Assembly (NCBI GenBank): GCA_000697665.1
Contig: KL197711.1
Location: 1,174,761 to 1,238,760, forward strand
DNA length: 64,000 bases
Direction: 5' to 3'
Source of the DNA: Jaapia argillacea MUCL 33604
Lineage: Eukaryota; Basidiomycota; Agaricomycetes; Jaapiales; Jaapiaceae
Both the position numbers and the translations under genes were made by a program. The notes beneath the pieces were generated by a model that saw only the letters and a program-made list of their open reading frames with translations, was not told where the DNA came from and did not search any database. Of this stretch, positions 10,811 through 23,052 are shown piece after piece (the stretch's first letter is position 1; each line of letters begins with the position of its first letter).

Positions 10811-12705
10811 ATGGACTCGTTGTCGCCAGTGTCTCATCTCAACGACGCGCTTTCGTCTCTATCAAAGGCGGCAAACGCAGTGCGTATATTCCAGATCTAT
10901 CATAGACCGTGTTCTGAACCTCTGTGGTTGTTTTGTCGTGCACTGTTTAGCTATCTGCCGTAGAAGTACAAGCTCGCGCACAAGTAACTCGGGCCAATCT
11001 AGAGAGGGATGAGGCTACTAAGGCCTTACATGTAGCGCAATTAGAGCTGGAGGAATGGAAATCCAGTGTACGTTCCGATAAACTCCACTAAGCCCTGCCA
11101 GTCACTGGTATACTGAAGCCATGTTTCGTCGCAGGTTGGGAAGGCTGATGCCACCGTGCGCACTCTCCGTCATTTGCTCCAATTCACTCCGTGTAAGATT
11201 GTAGTACCCAATAGATCAAACACCAAGCAGAAATCATCTCCCAACTGCGTCGCGAAGCTCAGCAATGGCAAGACCAGTGCCTGCGTTTAGAGGAGACATC
11301 CCGTCAGGAATCTCAGCACTGGAAAGACCAATTCTTGAGAGTCGAGAAAGAGAGAACAAGGTTGGGTGCAAAAATTGAGGAATTAGCTGCTGCTCCTGCG
11401 TTTGTGAGTTCTTAGCTCTCTGCTGGCCGTTTGGTTGATAGCTGACCCTTTGCCTCGAGCTACCAACCCACCTACAACCACCACCTTTCTCTCTCCCTTA
11501 CCCCCTCCCAGCCACCCATTCCTACCCTTACAAACCTTCCTCAAGAACCCACCCCCCTCCCCTTCCTCTCCCAGCTAGCGCTTCCTCAATATCTGCGTCT
11601 ACATCTATATCCGGAACGACGAAACGAGCCTCTACGTCTGCATCCTCAACATCCTCAACATCTTCCGTTTCCACTTCGAACCAGAACGTCCCCAAGTCTT
11701 CAGTCACTACGTCACCCGAAGCTCCAGCACCTCGACATGCCCCTCCCCCACAGAATCAAATCCAGGGTGTCAGAAAAAAGAGTGCAAACACCAACGCAAA
11801 ACGACGAGAAACTGCATCTTCAACAATTCCTGCCCTTTTCAATGCCAGTCCACCCACCCAAGATCCCACTTCTAATACTTCATCTACATCGTCGTCATCA
11901 ACGAAGCATCCTACCACGTCCCAAGGTCCGCAACACACGCAGGTATACGTTCAAGTGCCACCCAACCCTCATCCTGGTGTTGGTGATGTCCCACTTGCAC
12001 CTGGTCAGCACAAAGTTATCAGGAGGGTACATGCGATAGTCGAGATTCCAGTGAAGGAAGAGGACGACGACGAAGATGCTATCATCCATCCCGCAAACAC
12101 AATCTCGGTGTCGACCAAGACGAGTGCGACCGGTAAAGCTGTTGTTGGGAGCAATGGGAATGGGACCGGGGTTACTCGTGCGCCTCGTACGAGAACTACC
12201 ACAGGTGTGGGAGCTTCTGGTAGTGGGAGCATCTCAGATTTAGTGAAAAGTAACGCGAGGGTTGGGAGACGGAGAAGGATCATTGAGGATGATGATGATG
12301 ATGATGATGACGATGGTGATGAGGACCAGGAGATGACGGGGGAACATGCCCAGGGTGATGAAGATTCAAGTTATAATCCGGAAGAGGACGAGGAGGAGGA
12401 CGATGAATTGATGTTGGGTGCAGAGGTTCGTCATTGGCCTATTATCCTATATCTTGCTCTGACGAGGGACCATCACTCACGTTGTCATCGCGTCCCAATA
12501 GGACAACCATACAGAGCTTTATGGCACCCAACGAGTTGTTTCAACATCTGACGTTGACGGTGCTCCTCATTACAACTCCACCTCCAACCAGTCAGGTAGA
12601 CCCAGGACGGAGACAAGTCATACACCAGCGAATAAAAAACGAAAGGTGACGGCTTCGAGTGGTGGTGGGAGGACTGGTGGGACGAAGAATCGCAAGTATG
12701 GCTAA
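10811..12705 (+). CDS. Coiled-coil protein with acidic, probably nuclear C-terminus (unknown function)
   Basis: Six exons join in phase (10811-10879, 10951-11067, 11135-11192, 11228-11403, 11460-12425, 12502-12705) and encode 529 residues. I do not recognise the family. Residues 1-140 are almost continuous heptad-like helix rich in Leu, Glu and Arg (for example QLRREAQQWQDQCLRLEE), and so likely a dimerising coiled coil. Residues about 141-300 are Pro/Ser/Thr-rich and disordered. Next comes a short folded-looking segment (GQHKVIRRVHAIVEIPVKEE). A stretch with RVGRRRRIIEDD then runs into nine consecutive aspartates and a long acidic tract. The tail is basic (NKKRKV, a strong nuclear localisation signal) and ends KNRKYG. 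A chromatin or transcription role fits but is only an inference. Confidence 0.75.
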
Positions 12706-12931
12706 TTCCTCAGCGATGTGATTCGCTTGATAGATGATTGTGGTGGGAGGTTGGCTGTGTGGTTGTATCCTTATTATCTCCTTACTCTCTTGTATTCTCC
12801 CCTTCATTCTGGATGCGTTGGCTTGCCCTTCTGTAACGTCCCTCGGTTCATACACTAGTGTGCAAGGACGGTCCCATTGTCACTGAGGTACATACATACA
12901 AAAGATCTCTCAATCTCAGGTGCGTAGGGAT

Positions 12932-14723
12932 CTACATAAGTTTCCCATGTCCTCCATAACCATTTCCAGGAACATTCGACGCGACGCCGTGTCCACCCGA
13001 CTTCTTTAGCTTGTGGGCTGCAGCGAATAGCATCCCATCGATGATAGAGGCTACAGTGAGAACTCCTCCGACGATGGCGCAAGTACTGTGTGCATAAAGG
13101 TTAGGGATTTGGGGGTAACAAGACAGGGCAACGACGGACGATGTGAGGAAGTGGGCAAATGATTGCCGGGTCTCTGAGTGGACGACGAGGATTGGCGAGA
13201 TTTCATAATTCAAGAAGCATCCTACATAACACAGCAAAGGAAGATGAGACCTAACCACGGCCATTGTAGAGGAAGGCAAATGCGTACCTGGTGTACCGCT
13301 AACACCATGTTGGATATGGATACCTTCAGCCGTATTGCCGCTTGAACCCTCGGTCAGATCTCGTTCGAATTGAGTTGCACTATATTGGTTTGTATGGATC
13401 TGAAGTAGTGAGGGAGGAGTATGAGTGAAGGTCCTGGCGAAAGCGGCGAGGCACGTACAAGTTTGCCGTCGAGAGTGCGGAATTGAGTTGAGACGACCTT
13501 GAGGAAGTATTGGAACATATGCTGGGCTTTGGAAGTCTATTCGTGCATTCGGTTAGCCAGCTCGGCAAACAAGCCTCTTGTCAACCCTACCCTTGCAATA
13601 GTCCCGTCCAAGGGATTGCCCGAAATACCCAGCAACTTCTTCATCTCCGTCCCAGCCTGCAACTTGAAGATATCATACTCATCATCCCCCAAGAAAGCAA
13701 ACTCGTATATCGTGTGGCTGAAGTCGTGACGATTACCGTCATCTCGGAGATAGGGAACGAGGTCGTAAACGTTTCGGCCGCTGCTTTGGAATGAGCGACC
13801 GGGTGACAGATGAATGTTGCCAATGACTTTGTTAACGCGGAGGCGGCCTGAGATATTGCAACCTTCGGAGGCTTGTTCTTTCAGTTTGTCAGACCACCCT
13901 TCTGATACGCACTGAACATATTGTTAGAACAGAATGATTCCATACTATATCAGCGGAAACGAACCTGCTCAATGGCATCTGGATTGCTAAAACTCCATCC
14001 CTTGTTTACATACGCCTGCCTCACCTCCTCGCAAGTGTTGCAGCAACGGCCTGCCTCGGCTTCAGCACCATAACAAGAACCACAGTAACCATTCGTCTTC
14101 TGCTCGTTCATCATGTCCACTTCATTCCGCAATTCGCTGGAATGCGAGTTTGAGATGACTTTTCCGGAAGAGCCCAGTCTCGTTTTGAGAATATTGTGCG
14201 AGATGTCGTGTTGTTGCTCGCCGCTGATGTCCATGACATCTAAGCTGAGTACTGCAGAGGAACGTATGAGCATCGACAGTGACATTTGGTTGGACTCTCC
14301 CCCGCGGGTCTCCTCCGGCTTGCAGGTGAAACTGTCGAGAAGTTGACTCACGGTAACATGGTACTCGAGGGAAGGTGATGTTCAGACTTGCAGTCAGTTT
14401 CTCCCCTCGACTCCGGTCCACCAAAATGGATGTATCAATGTTGACACGTCGATAGTCGAAGAATTCCATCATTGTGAATGACAGGATGATCGCAGTAGAA
14501 AGAAGGGTCACTGTGCAAGCAGTTTCATCAAAAAATACACTGTCTCGACTGCACCAATACTCACAGAGTGCGCCTGTGCGTGTCCTGACCTTCACATCTT
14601 CCATAGTCTGCAAGGATTCAGACCCACAGTTCAAGACATATTCTCCCGAGCGCAAGTGTGCTTGGCTCTCACCTTACCAAAGGCATCGACACCCTTCAAA
14701 GCGCTGAAGATACCTTTCGCCAT
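12932..14723 (-). CDS. ERV46: ERGIC/COPII vesicle cargo receptor, ERV46 (ERGIC-3) type
   Basis: Erv46 pairs with Erv41 in COPII vesicles cycling between ER and Golgi and acts in cargo retrieval. The start is ATG at 14723 (MAKGIFSALKGVDAFGK). At least seven exons follow. Features in order: the N-terminal cytosolic segment; the first membrane helix (LLTLLSTAIILSFTMMEFFDY); and a luminal domain. The luminal domain contains LLSLDVMDISGEQQHDISHNI and the diagnostic cysteine-rich segment YCGSCYGA...RCCNTCEEVRQAY. It continues through CNISGRLRVNKVIGNIH to TIYEFAFLG-type sequence. The second helix (STCAIVGGVLTVASIIDGMLF) lies near the end. The short tail is Gly/His/Lys-rich (GGHGKLM), with no obvious family-wide sorting motif. 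Length is normal. Confidence 0.93.
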
Positions 14724-14974
14724 CGAGGGCTGCTGCCAGATGGGCCTTCTGAAAGGAACGGGAGAGAATAAAAAGGATGGAGGGAGTGAAAGGTAAACGT
14801 CTATGTGGGTAACAGTTGCTGGCAATTTCACCACGCGATCGAAAGTCGACGTGTCTTCAATCACGCGACAAGGCGGTCCGCCCGAATCTTATCCACACGT
14901 TCCTCCGAAAGAATGATCGCACCTCACACAAGGTGTGCGAACAATGTATCATCGCAGGGAGCTAGTATGTAGAA

Positions 14975-17487
14975 CTATGGTAGGCCGATACGGTCAACAC
15001 CCTGCTTCACCTTCCCAAAGAGGTTCTTCACCCCATCACGGATACCATCCGCTTGCAACCCAACGTTATTCTCGCCACTGGTTCTATACACACCAGTGCC
15101 ACCCGGACCGCCTAAGCTGACATTAACCCCTCCAAGATTGAGATTGAGTGAGGGCATATTGGGCGCTGACTCGGGAGGAGGGTCGTACACCGAAGCCGGG
15201 AACGTCGCGGCTGCAGATCGGATCATCTCGACATAGCTTAGGAGGGAGGTTGTCAGCAATAGCGCGGTAAATCGCCCGGGTGGAATTTCTTGCACCTAGC
15301 TGAATTGTGAAGGCATGTTCCTCCTAGGAGGAGACGAGTCCCTGCTGCCGATGTCACTCCAGCCTGTCCACCACCAGATGCGAGCTCTTGATTCAATAGT
15401 GCGATGGTCCGAGCCTCTTCGAAGGTAGCTCCGCCAATAACGAATATAATAATGTCCTGAGGTCTGATCGGGTGTCAGTCGCTGGCGAACCAAGAGATAC
15501 ATGAACGGGATACCTTTGAAGACCGGCATTTATGCCCGCCCCCTCCATGAACGGGAAATTGGTCTCCTTTAGTCGTCCTTTGAAGAGGTTATCCAGCGTC
15601 TGTGATAACAGGGAAGTGTGTTGCATATAAACATTCTCAACACCCTTAGATTTGAAGTACGTCAATGGAGAGCTGCAAAATTCGGGAGGTGTATATCACC
15701 TTCAAACCCTTCAACACCGATCGACCTCGAGCGAGCAAAGATTCGCTGAGGAACAAGTCTTCCTGTCGCTGATCCGAACCAGCAATATTCAAGAACACAT
15801 AAACCAGCTGAGGTGCATACAAGGAAATCATGAGTTAGATATACACAATTCCTTAAGGTGGGTCAACCAGCTTACCCTGGCATCTTCGCGACTGACTCCA
15901 TTTGCAAGGATGAGGTTGATGAGGGACGCGATGTCGGCGGTGCGGGTCTTCTGATATCGAAGAGCATATAGGATCGCGATGCGAAGTTTGGTCCAAGGAG
16001 AGATGGTGGGGTTTGTTATAAGGGCTTGCACATCCTACCTGCGGATGAGCACGCCTCATACGGATTAATGTAAACGATCGTGCCACCTTAAGATCCGCAC
16101 CGGACCCGGATGCCAACCCTTGTTCAACTTCGCCCACTTCCAAGAGTTTATCTCTTTCAACAAGACGGCTGAGCTCGCCAACAAGGGCAACATGTTTGCT
16201 GACATTTCCTCCCAGCTTTCGGAACTCGGGATACTCTTCAACAAATCTTTTCATATCAGAGATGGAGTTAATAGACGATGGCGCGTGGGCGAGAGAGCGA
16301 GATTGGTAGGATTGCACGTAAGTCTTGAGATGGGTTCCAAGGTCCCCAAACGTCGCTAGGTGATGCTCTTGGAAAAAGGGATCAGTGGATGTCGTCAATG
16401 TCACCTCCTACAGTTTGACCTTCAGCGGGAACGATTAATTTTTGGAATAGATCATCCATACCTGGAGCTCGGGTCGAATGTCAGGAACCGAACTCAAATC
16501 CACTCGGCCATTGTGAATTCCTATCAACTCGTGCACCATTGCTTGATAAGTCCATTGCGACAGTAGAGGTGATACAGGATCGTTTCTTCGGTCAAGGATG
16601 AGAAGTAGTGGAGGAACCTGAGTCAGCCGGAAGTCGAACAACTGGGATTCGGACTGTATCCGGTGCTATGAAGAAATGTCAGTCGGATTTCGGGTTGGAA
16701 AATGGTAAGACGTTACAGACCTGGATCTCGGTACCTAACTTCTTCGCCATGCCGCCGATCTTCTCGTAGCGTATCACAGGCTTCTTCTTCAAGCTCAACA
16801 GAACGGCTGTGATACCCTGAACTGCACGCTCCAACGCTTTCGGATCCCATGTATTCGGCGACGAACCATACAAAGGCCTCGACGAGGTTGGCGTGTGATT
16901 GAGTGAGAACAGGTAGGAAGATATAGGTGCATAATCTGCGAAGTATTCCTTCAAAGATAAGTCAGACCATACCAATCTAACCAAAAAACCCGTGAACGAA
17001 CCTGAACTTCCTTCACAACCTCGTATTCATCAACTTCCGCCAGTCTCTCGATTGCCGTCTTGCTGAGGATGTTGCTAAAGTCTAGCGCGAATATATGATG
17101 AGGAAGGGCGCCGGTTGTTTGTGAAATCGGTAGAATTCACCAACTGACACAGGTAGTACTCCCCGTATTTGGGTTCCCTCAATTCATCTTCTAAAGCCTC
17201 CAAACTTTCCTCGCTACTTTGTAAGAAGCAGACACATTTCATATGGGGCATGCGGTCACGTTTCTTGTTGTCGATCCGGTCGGTGAGATACACCTGGTGG
17301 GAGAGAAGGCTTGATTGTGTTGAAGCCAGCGATACTATGGGAGTCTGTGGCAATGCATTTGTGAAGATGAAATCATCAGCCAAGCTTCTGAACTTACTGT
17401 GTGAGTATCCAGGAGCAGGACCTTCATCACTGATGGCGAAGAGACCATCTTGGTGATGTAGGTCTCGACAGCCTTCACAACATCCAT
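14975..17487 (-). CDS. VPS45: Vacuolar protein sorting protein VPS45 (Sec1/Munc18 family)
   Basis: Vps45 binds the endosomal/TGN syntaxin Tlg2 and controls SNARE assembly for Golgi-to-endosome traffic. The start is ATG at 17487 ([15 protein letters not shown], then VLLLDTHT). About nine short introns follow. Visible family blocks in order are: [92 protein letters not shown], the most diagnostic block; [16 protein letters not shown]; and the tail segment [18 protein letters not shown]. The last ~70 residues (Gly/Asn-rich, ending [10 protein letters not shown]) are poorly conserved. The 250-bp gap to ERV46 is ordinary. Confidence 0.94.
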
Positions 17488-17817
17488 GTCAACAGTTGTA
17501 GCAAGGAAACCGCCTATGCGTGTTTGGGCCTCGAGAGAGGGTAATCAATTCCTAGAGGCTACAGGCCTCAGGTTTCGAGGCGCAAGACAGGTGATGCAGA
17601 AGGGAAACAGACTCTGAAAACGCTTCAGAACGGAGCAGCGGCCAAACTTGAGAGGACTTGCAGTCCCGCCACCGCAACGCCGCAGCATTTGATTTTACCC
17701 GCTTCGAATTCGAAGTCATTAGTCAAAATGCTCGATGGACCTGAATCCAAACCCTGGATTGCAGTAGACTATATAATGGTTACAGATGTCGAAAGTACAA
17801 CAAAGATACACGTCCTA
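17488..17817. other. Intergenic region between VPS45 and SDR-1
   Basis: This is the VPS45 upstream region plus the 3' side of the first dehydrogenase gene. I see no gene, repeat or clear TATA box. Confidence 0.5.
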
Positions 17818-19192
17818 TCAAAGGTCCACGACTTTCAAAATATTCTCTGTCAAATCCCATAACTCAGACGCGAGCTGTGGATTGCGAGCTTTCTCTGACA
17901 GCTGTGCTACCTCACCAATTGGCACAAGGTATGCACCGCTGTAGGTATTGGGATGCGTACGAACCACCGGGGAAGCAATAGCAAACAGGACGTTACGAAT
18001 AACAACTCGAGGTCTCAAGTAGGCCAAGAGGTACGTTTTCAACCATGAAAAGGTACATTGGGCCCAAAGCGTACGCAGCATATCTGATGAACTGATCTTA
18101 AAGGGGTTGAGAGAGAGAGCATCAGTGAACTCACCGTCATGAACATTCCCGAGATGAAGGGCCATTACGAGGACGGGACTTAGATCCGCGGTGAGTCGTC
18201 TTTGTAGTTTTCGGGTCCACAAAATGTTCGACAGCTTTAACTGGCCTGGTCGAGTCAACCAAAGTGAATGACGATCCAGCCGCGAGGCGAACACTCACCA
18301 GGTCGGGCGGCCTGTAGCTCCCAAGATTTCTTGAAATACTGGTTCATGTCATTTAGGCTAGGATACCACCCCCGATGACAAGAATCCGAAGATATCTTCA
18401 TCCATTGGTTAGGATATATCCTGATATTGGATTACCACGAATGAGTGCATGGAACCACGTACGTTGACAATTCGCACGTCGGACCCGCGTTCGACCGCCG
18501 TCCGAGCCAGACGAGGAAGAAGCGTTCGAGTAAACACGAAGCGTGATAAATGACTGGGTGGTAGATCATGAATAGGTTGAAGTTGTCAGGTGAGATAGAC
18601 CTACTGGACGATTGGATTCGGCCCAGGATCTGGATACATAGTAAGTGGGGTCTCTCTCCATCACACACGATATTAAAACACACCATTAGAACTCCTGTGA
18701 TCGAGTTCGACTCGCTCAAAGCCGTGTTAGCTGAAGGTATTTAAAGGAACTAACATGTTCGCGTTGTTCACTTCGATGCGAAATCTTCAGGGCAACCCCA
18801 TGTGCAACGTAATAGAACACATACCAAGGATGTCAAGTCTTGACTCCATTGTTAAGAGCCGCTCCGCTGCCTCCTTCACCTTCTGGGGGTCACCAAAATC
18901 GGCAATTATCTCGACAACCTCCCCTCGCCGAACGGGATCCGTTCGGAGAGGAGACAGTGCTCTTCTTGCTTTCAACTTACTGGGTGCTCCCACATAGACT
19001 TTAGCACCCCGACGGACCAGACACTTGACAATTTCAATGCCGACAGAATCACTGTATTGGCATGGGTCAACTTCTTGACAAGTGAGGGATGGAGGAACGC
19101 CCTTACATTCCAGGTGCAACAACAACAACCTTGCCCTTCAAGTCAGGCAGATCGGCGAATGGATCAAAATCATTTGAGACCAGAGCTCCCAT
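17818..19192 (-). CDS. Short-chain dehydrogenase/reductase homologue lacking the catalytic tyrosine (SDR-1)
   Basis: This is the most divergent of three tandem SDR genes. The start is ATG at 19192 (MGALVSNDFDPFADLPDLKGKVVVVAPG). The reconstruction, with introns at the same places as its two neighbours, keeps one frame. Signature positions are damaged. The cofactor motif TGGxxGIG of the paralogues reads APGIDSVGIE. The active-site block YGMSK/YAMSK reads PGQLK, so Tyr is replaced by Pro while Lys remains. The HPGDV motif reads HLGNV. The NNA motif, the NISS serine region and the C-terminal block (GAYLVPIGEVAQ...LWDLTENIL) remain. The coding frame is intact, so it is either a pseudoenzyme or an early pseudogene. 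One helix residue (Asn before HLS) seems to be missing at a splice join. Confidence 0.75.
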
Positions 19193-19504
19193 AGTTGTGG
19201 AGAGAGATGAACGTAAGGTTTCTGGGAATGCGTTGATGCTCTTACATCTCACGGAAAGCCATGGCCGACTTATAAGGGTACCTGAGGGCCACGGCTTGGG
19301 ATCTAGTTCCGAGTGACGCAGGTAGGACAGGTAAGATCCATCTGCCCAGACGGTCGACAGCGTTGGTCTGGACGACACCGTGTCACAGGAAGTCACGCTT
19401 GTCACTCCACCTCACTGCCATGTCGCGTCCGTAGTAGGGCTTCGACTCTTCGAACTGAAGGGTAAATGCGTTCGCAAGGACTCACATATGGGAGATATAT
19501 TGTA
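19193..19504. other. Spacer between SDR-1 and SDR-2
   Basis: Presumed SDR-1 promoter and SDR-2 3' UTR. Nothing else is visible. Confidence 0.5.
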
Positions 19505-20917
19505 TCAAATCTCGATACCCAAGTCTTTCAGCAGATTCTCCGTAGTCTCCCAAAGTTCTGCGGCAAGTTCATCGCTCTGAGCAGATGCGGAAGGCTTCGT
19601 GATCTTTCCAACAGGCGTGATGTATGCTCCTTTGAATTCCTCCGATCGAGCACGAACGACGGGTGATGCAGCAGTGAACAAGCTGGTATAGGAACCTTGC
19701 TCCGGTGATACAGTCACGATGGGAAGTCGGACGAACCAGGACAGATAAAACTTTCCCCAGAATCCGGTGGCAGTGTCTAACGTCGAGTCAGGGTGGATCG
19801 TTACGGAGAAGGGTAGCTGGAACACAAACCAGTGTTTACGTCGCCTGGATGGATAGCCACCACTATGATTGGCAAACCCTCGACGTCGTAACGCTTCTGA
19901 AGCTCTTTGCTCCAAAGAATATTGGCCAGCTTTGACATACCTGATGAAAGTCGTCAGTATTCCACATGGGCGAGAGGTTAACTGCATGTATACCATATCT
20001 GATCAAAGAAGGGAACCATGTGCGATTGAAGTCCTGGTTGAAATCATCGATGTTCCTGAATCTTATGTTGGATGGAGCAAACGCGTGCCCTCGAGATGCA
20101 ACCTGATTATAGGCTTTGGAGTGAGTGATCAAGGACGTCGCCGCAAGTGTCAGTGAAGGAACACACATTCACGACCCGAACATCGGAACCTGGCGCTTCG
20201 GCTGTGCGTTTCAGCACCGGGAAGAGCGTCTGGGTGAATACAAATGGGCTGACGTGACTGCAAGTTATACGATCGTTTAGATTCACGGCAGGAAGAAGAC
20301 GAAGACAGAAGACTGACTTCACCATCATCGTGTCTTGTATACCTGAGAAAGGAAGTGGTGAATCTAGTAGAAAGCAATGAAAACGGCAATCTACCATCGT
20401 GACTCTTCTCATACGGGCTGAATAGCCTACAGTTGGATACATGGTGAGTTAGGGTTCAAAACTTCTGTAAGATTCCAACCTTGCCGCGTTGTTCACTGAA
20501 GCGTGCCAGCGTGAGGCAAGTCAGCGGTAGCCATATCGGAAGACGACAGGACGTACCAAGAATGTCCAACCTGGACTCATGCGACATAAAGTCCTCCGCA
20601 GCACTCTTCGCAAGTCGTGGATCCGCAAGGTCGAGCTTCAACCAGACCACCTGTCCCTTCCCCTCCCCAAACCCTTCCGCCTCGAGTTCAGCTATAGCCG
20701 CAGTTGCTCGAGCCTCATTCCTCGCCGCTAGATACACTTTGGCACCTTTCCGCGCTAGATGCCGGACTGTCTTGAAGCCAATACCCGCACTGTGAAGGAT
20801 GAGAAAGAAAGAGGATAAGAAAAGGCATGATTCAGCTCACTTTCCACCGGTAACAATGGCAACCTTGCCACTCAAGTCAGGCAGGTCGCTGGATGGATCA
20901 AACTTGGCGGCAAGCAT
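19505..20917 (-). CDS. Short-chain dehydrogenase/reductase (SDR-2), intact active site
   Basis: This is a classical SDR of about 320 residues, of the retinol-dehydrogenase/WWOX-like type common in basidiomycetes. It should be an NAD(P)-dependent oxidoreductase on an unknown alcohol or ketone. The start is ATG at 20917 (MLAAKFDPSSDLPDLSGKVAIVTGG). After the first intron the motif continues NAGIGFKTVRHLARKGAKVYLAARNE, a full TGGNxGIG Rossmann motif. Further features are LDLADPRLAKSAAEDF, LDIL, MMVNHVSPFVFTQTLFPVLKRTA, the serine in NVASRGH, and the catalytic YGMSK followed by LANILW. Then come AIHPGDVNT and the end GAYITPVGKITKP...LWETTENLL. Substrate cannot be told from sequence. It is adjacent to, and the same type as, SDR-1 and SDR-3. 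Confidence 0.9.
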
Positions 20918-21700
20918 GTTGCACAGGTCAAGTGAGAAGGAATTCCAAAATCTCCGCCACGGTCGTTGTGCACATCAGGTCTTCTGGGTGAGCTAAGAAC
21001 TTGCGCGTCATTTGCAAAGATAGAATTCAACGGTGGAACCATAGATCGTGTGTCTAAGATTGGGTCACAGAGTAAAAATATTGTTGGTTATCGTTACAGA
21101 TGTGGTGGTCGTGAGGCCTGGCGAGGAGAGACTGCGGTGATGCCGTCAGTACAAGTGCAACGTTCGCAACCGTGACGGCTGATTCGGAATGTAAGTGGCT
21201 AACGATCACTTATAATTACAGTAACGTTAAGATGGGACATTACAGTGAGATAGTGCGATGGTCTACTGCATTGGCAAATATTAGTGCCCGCGTTCAGAGA
21301 TAGGTTGTGAGAGGTTATGAGCGGGCCAATTTGGTCAGTTCTCAGATGGCAGGTGCGGTGGGAATCGATGCACGCAAAGGCGGAGATATATCCGTGTGGA
21401 GGGGGCTGTGAGGGTGGGCACGTAACTTCAAGGACGTCTATGAAACCCTCCCAACCGCTCAGGTCAAAAATACGAATGCGCCTGCGTAACAAACATTCGC
21501 ATCTCCATGGACACCACTGAAAAAGCACCTAGAGAATGGCGGGAACCACATCGAAGACCCGGTGGAATCTAAGGTCACAACAAAGGCGGTAGGGACAGCA
21601 GTCGGCGGCGACGCAGGGTAGAAAATAGCTGGGGATGCTCGAGTATTACTGGATGATTCTACAGTTAGACCCAGGTAAAGCCTCGATACTAATACGCGCC
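20918..21700. other. Spacer between SDR-2 and SDR-3
   Basis: About 780 bp, longer than the neighbouring spacer. Small minus-strand frames at 21199-21528 and 21459-21704 have no recognisable content. I see no SDR remnant in them. Confidence 0.5.
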
Positions 21701-23052
21701 TCAAAGACCCATGGCCTCGAGAATACTTTCCGTGGTATTCCAGAGTTCAGCGGCCAATTCCGCACTCTGAGCTTGCTTGGATGGCAACACTACCTTTCCG
21801 ACCGGAGTCAGATAGGCTCCCTTGTATAACTTGGGATCTTCCTTGATTCTCGACGAGGCAGCAGCAAAGACCGAATTGTGAGCTCCGACGTCAGGTGTGG
21901 TAAAGAACAATTTCGCCAACAACCCGAAGTGGCTGTCGACCATGAGCTGTCTGCAGTTATCTACGGGCAGAATCAGCATTGAGCACCAGTGACTGTACTA
22001 CCCGACCAACCGGAATTGACACCACCAGGGCTAACAGCAACGACAGTGATTTGTGTCCCTTCCTCCTCCAATCGTCTTTGCAGTTCCCTCGTAAACAAGA
22101 CGCCAGCCAGTTTAGACATGGCTAGGGCGAAATGAGGACTTTCCAAAGCAATAGATAATGAGACCGCGCACCATATTGCATGAAACCCGGTGCCAAGAGC
22201 GATCCTGCAAAATCCCGATTCAAGTCGTCCACGGTCTTAAATTGAAGTCTCGCTGGCAGAACCTTGTAAGAGTCCGAGGTGAGCTGGAACAGAGTGATGT
22301 GAGTATCCCTGGCTCAAGCTACCTTTCGGAGGGAAAGAAGAATGAGAGATATTACGTTTACTACCCGTACATCAGCGTTAGCCTGCTCCTCAGTTTGCTT
22401 GAGCAGCGGAAGGAGGGTCTGTGTGAAGACAAAGGGACTGATATGACTGTGATGAACTGTAAGTCACGCCAACATAGCAACTCCCTGCTTTGTTTGGACT
22501 CACTTGACCATCATCATGTCCTGGATACCTGGGTTGAGGGAGAGTTAGCGTCCGTGAAGGTTGGACTGGAGGATATCGTACCATCGCGAGTTTTGGCATA
22601 CGGAGCTGGTAACATAGCAGCATTGTTCACTGTAGAGAGTGAGACGGTTGTTGATGGAAGGGCGGGGAAATAAGGTACCCAAGACGTCCAACCTCGTTTC
22701 CTTCGACAAGAATTCTTCAGCAGATTTCTTCGCTGCCCTAGGGTCACTGAGATCCAAGTGATGCCATAACACTTCACCGTTGCCAGGGCTCAGCCCTTCT
22801 GCAAGCAAATTCTCGATGGCAGTCTGTGCCTTCTCCTCTGACCTAGCGGCCAGGTACACTTTGGCACCGAGTCGAGCCAAGTGTCGGACAGTAGCATAGC
22901 CGATCCCTGTACTAGAATCACCATGCAAGTTGGCGGGAAGACAATCATCGACCGTTACTCACTTTCCACCGGTCACGATTACGACATGCCCGGTCAAGTC
23001 AGGTAAATCTCTAGTTGGGTCGAACCTGGGACTGGAAGGCAAGACACCCATC
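21701..23052 (-). CDS. Short-chain dehydrogenase/reductase (SDR-3), intact active site
   Basis: This is the third tandem SDR. The start is ATG at 23052 (MGVLPSSPRFDPTRDLPDLTGHVVIVTGG). The second exon completes the cofactor motif as GGNTGIGYATVRHLARLGAKVYLAARSE. It has LDLSDPRAAKKSAEEFLSKETRLDVL, HISPFVFTQTLLPLLKQT, serine in LTSDS, the catalytic YAMSKLAGVLF, and AVSPGGVNSG. It ends GAYLTPVGKVVLPSKQAQ...LWNTTESILEAMGL. Intron positions match SDR-2, supporting tandem duplication. It is probably an NADP-dependent enzyme of unknown substrate. Confidence 0.9.
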
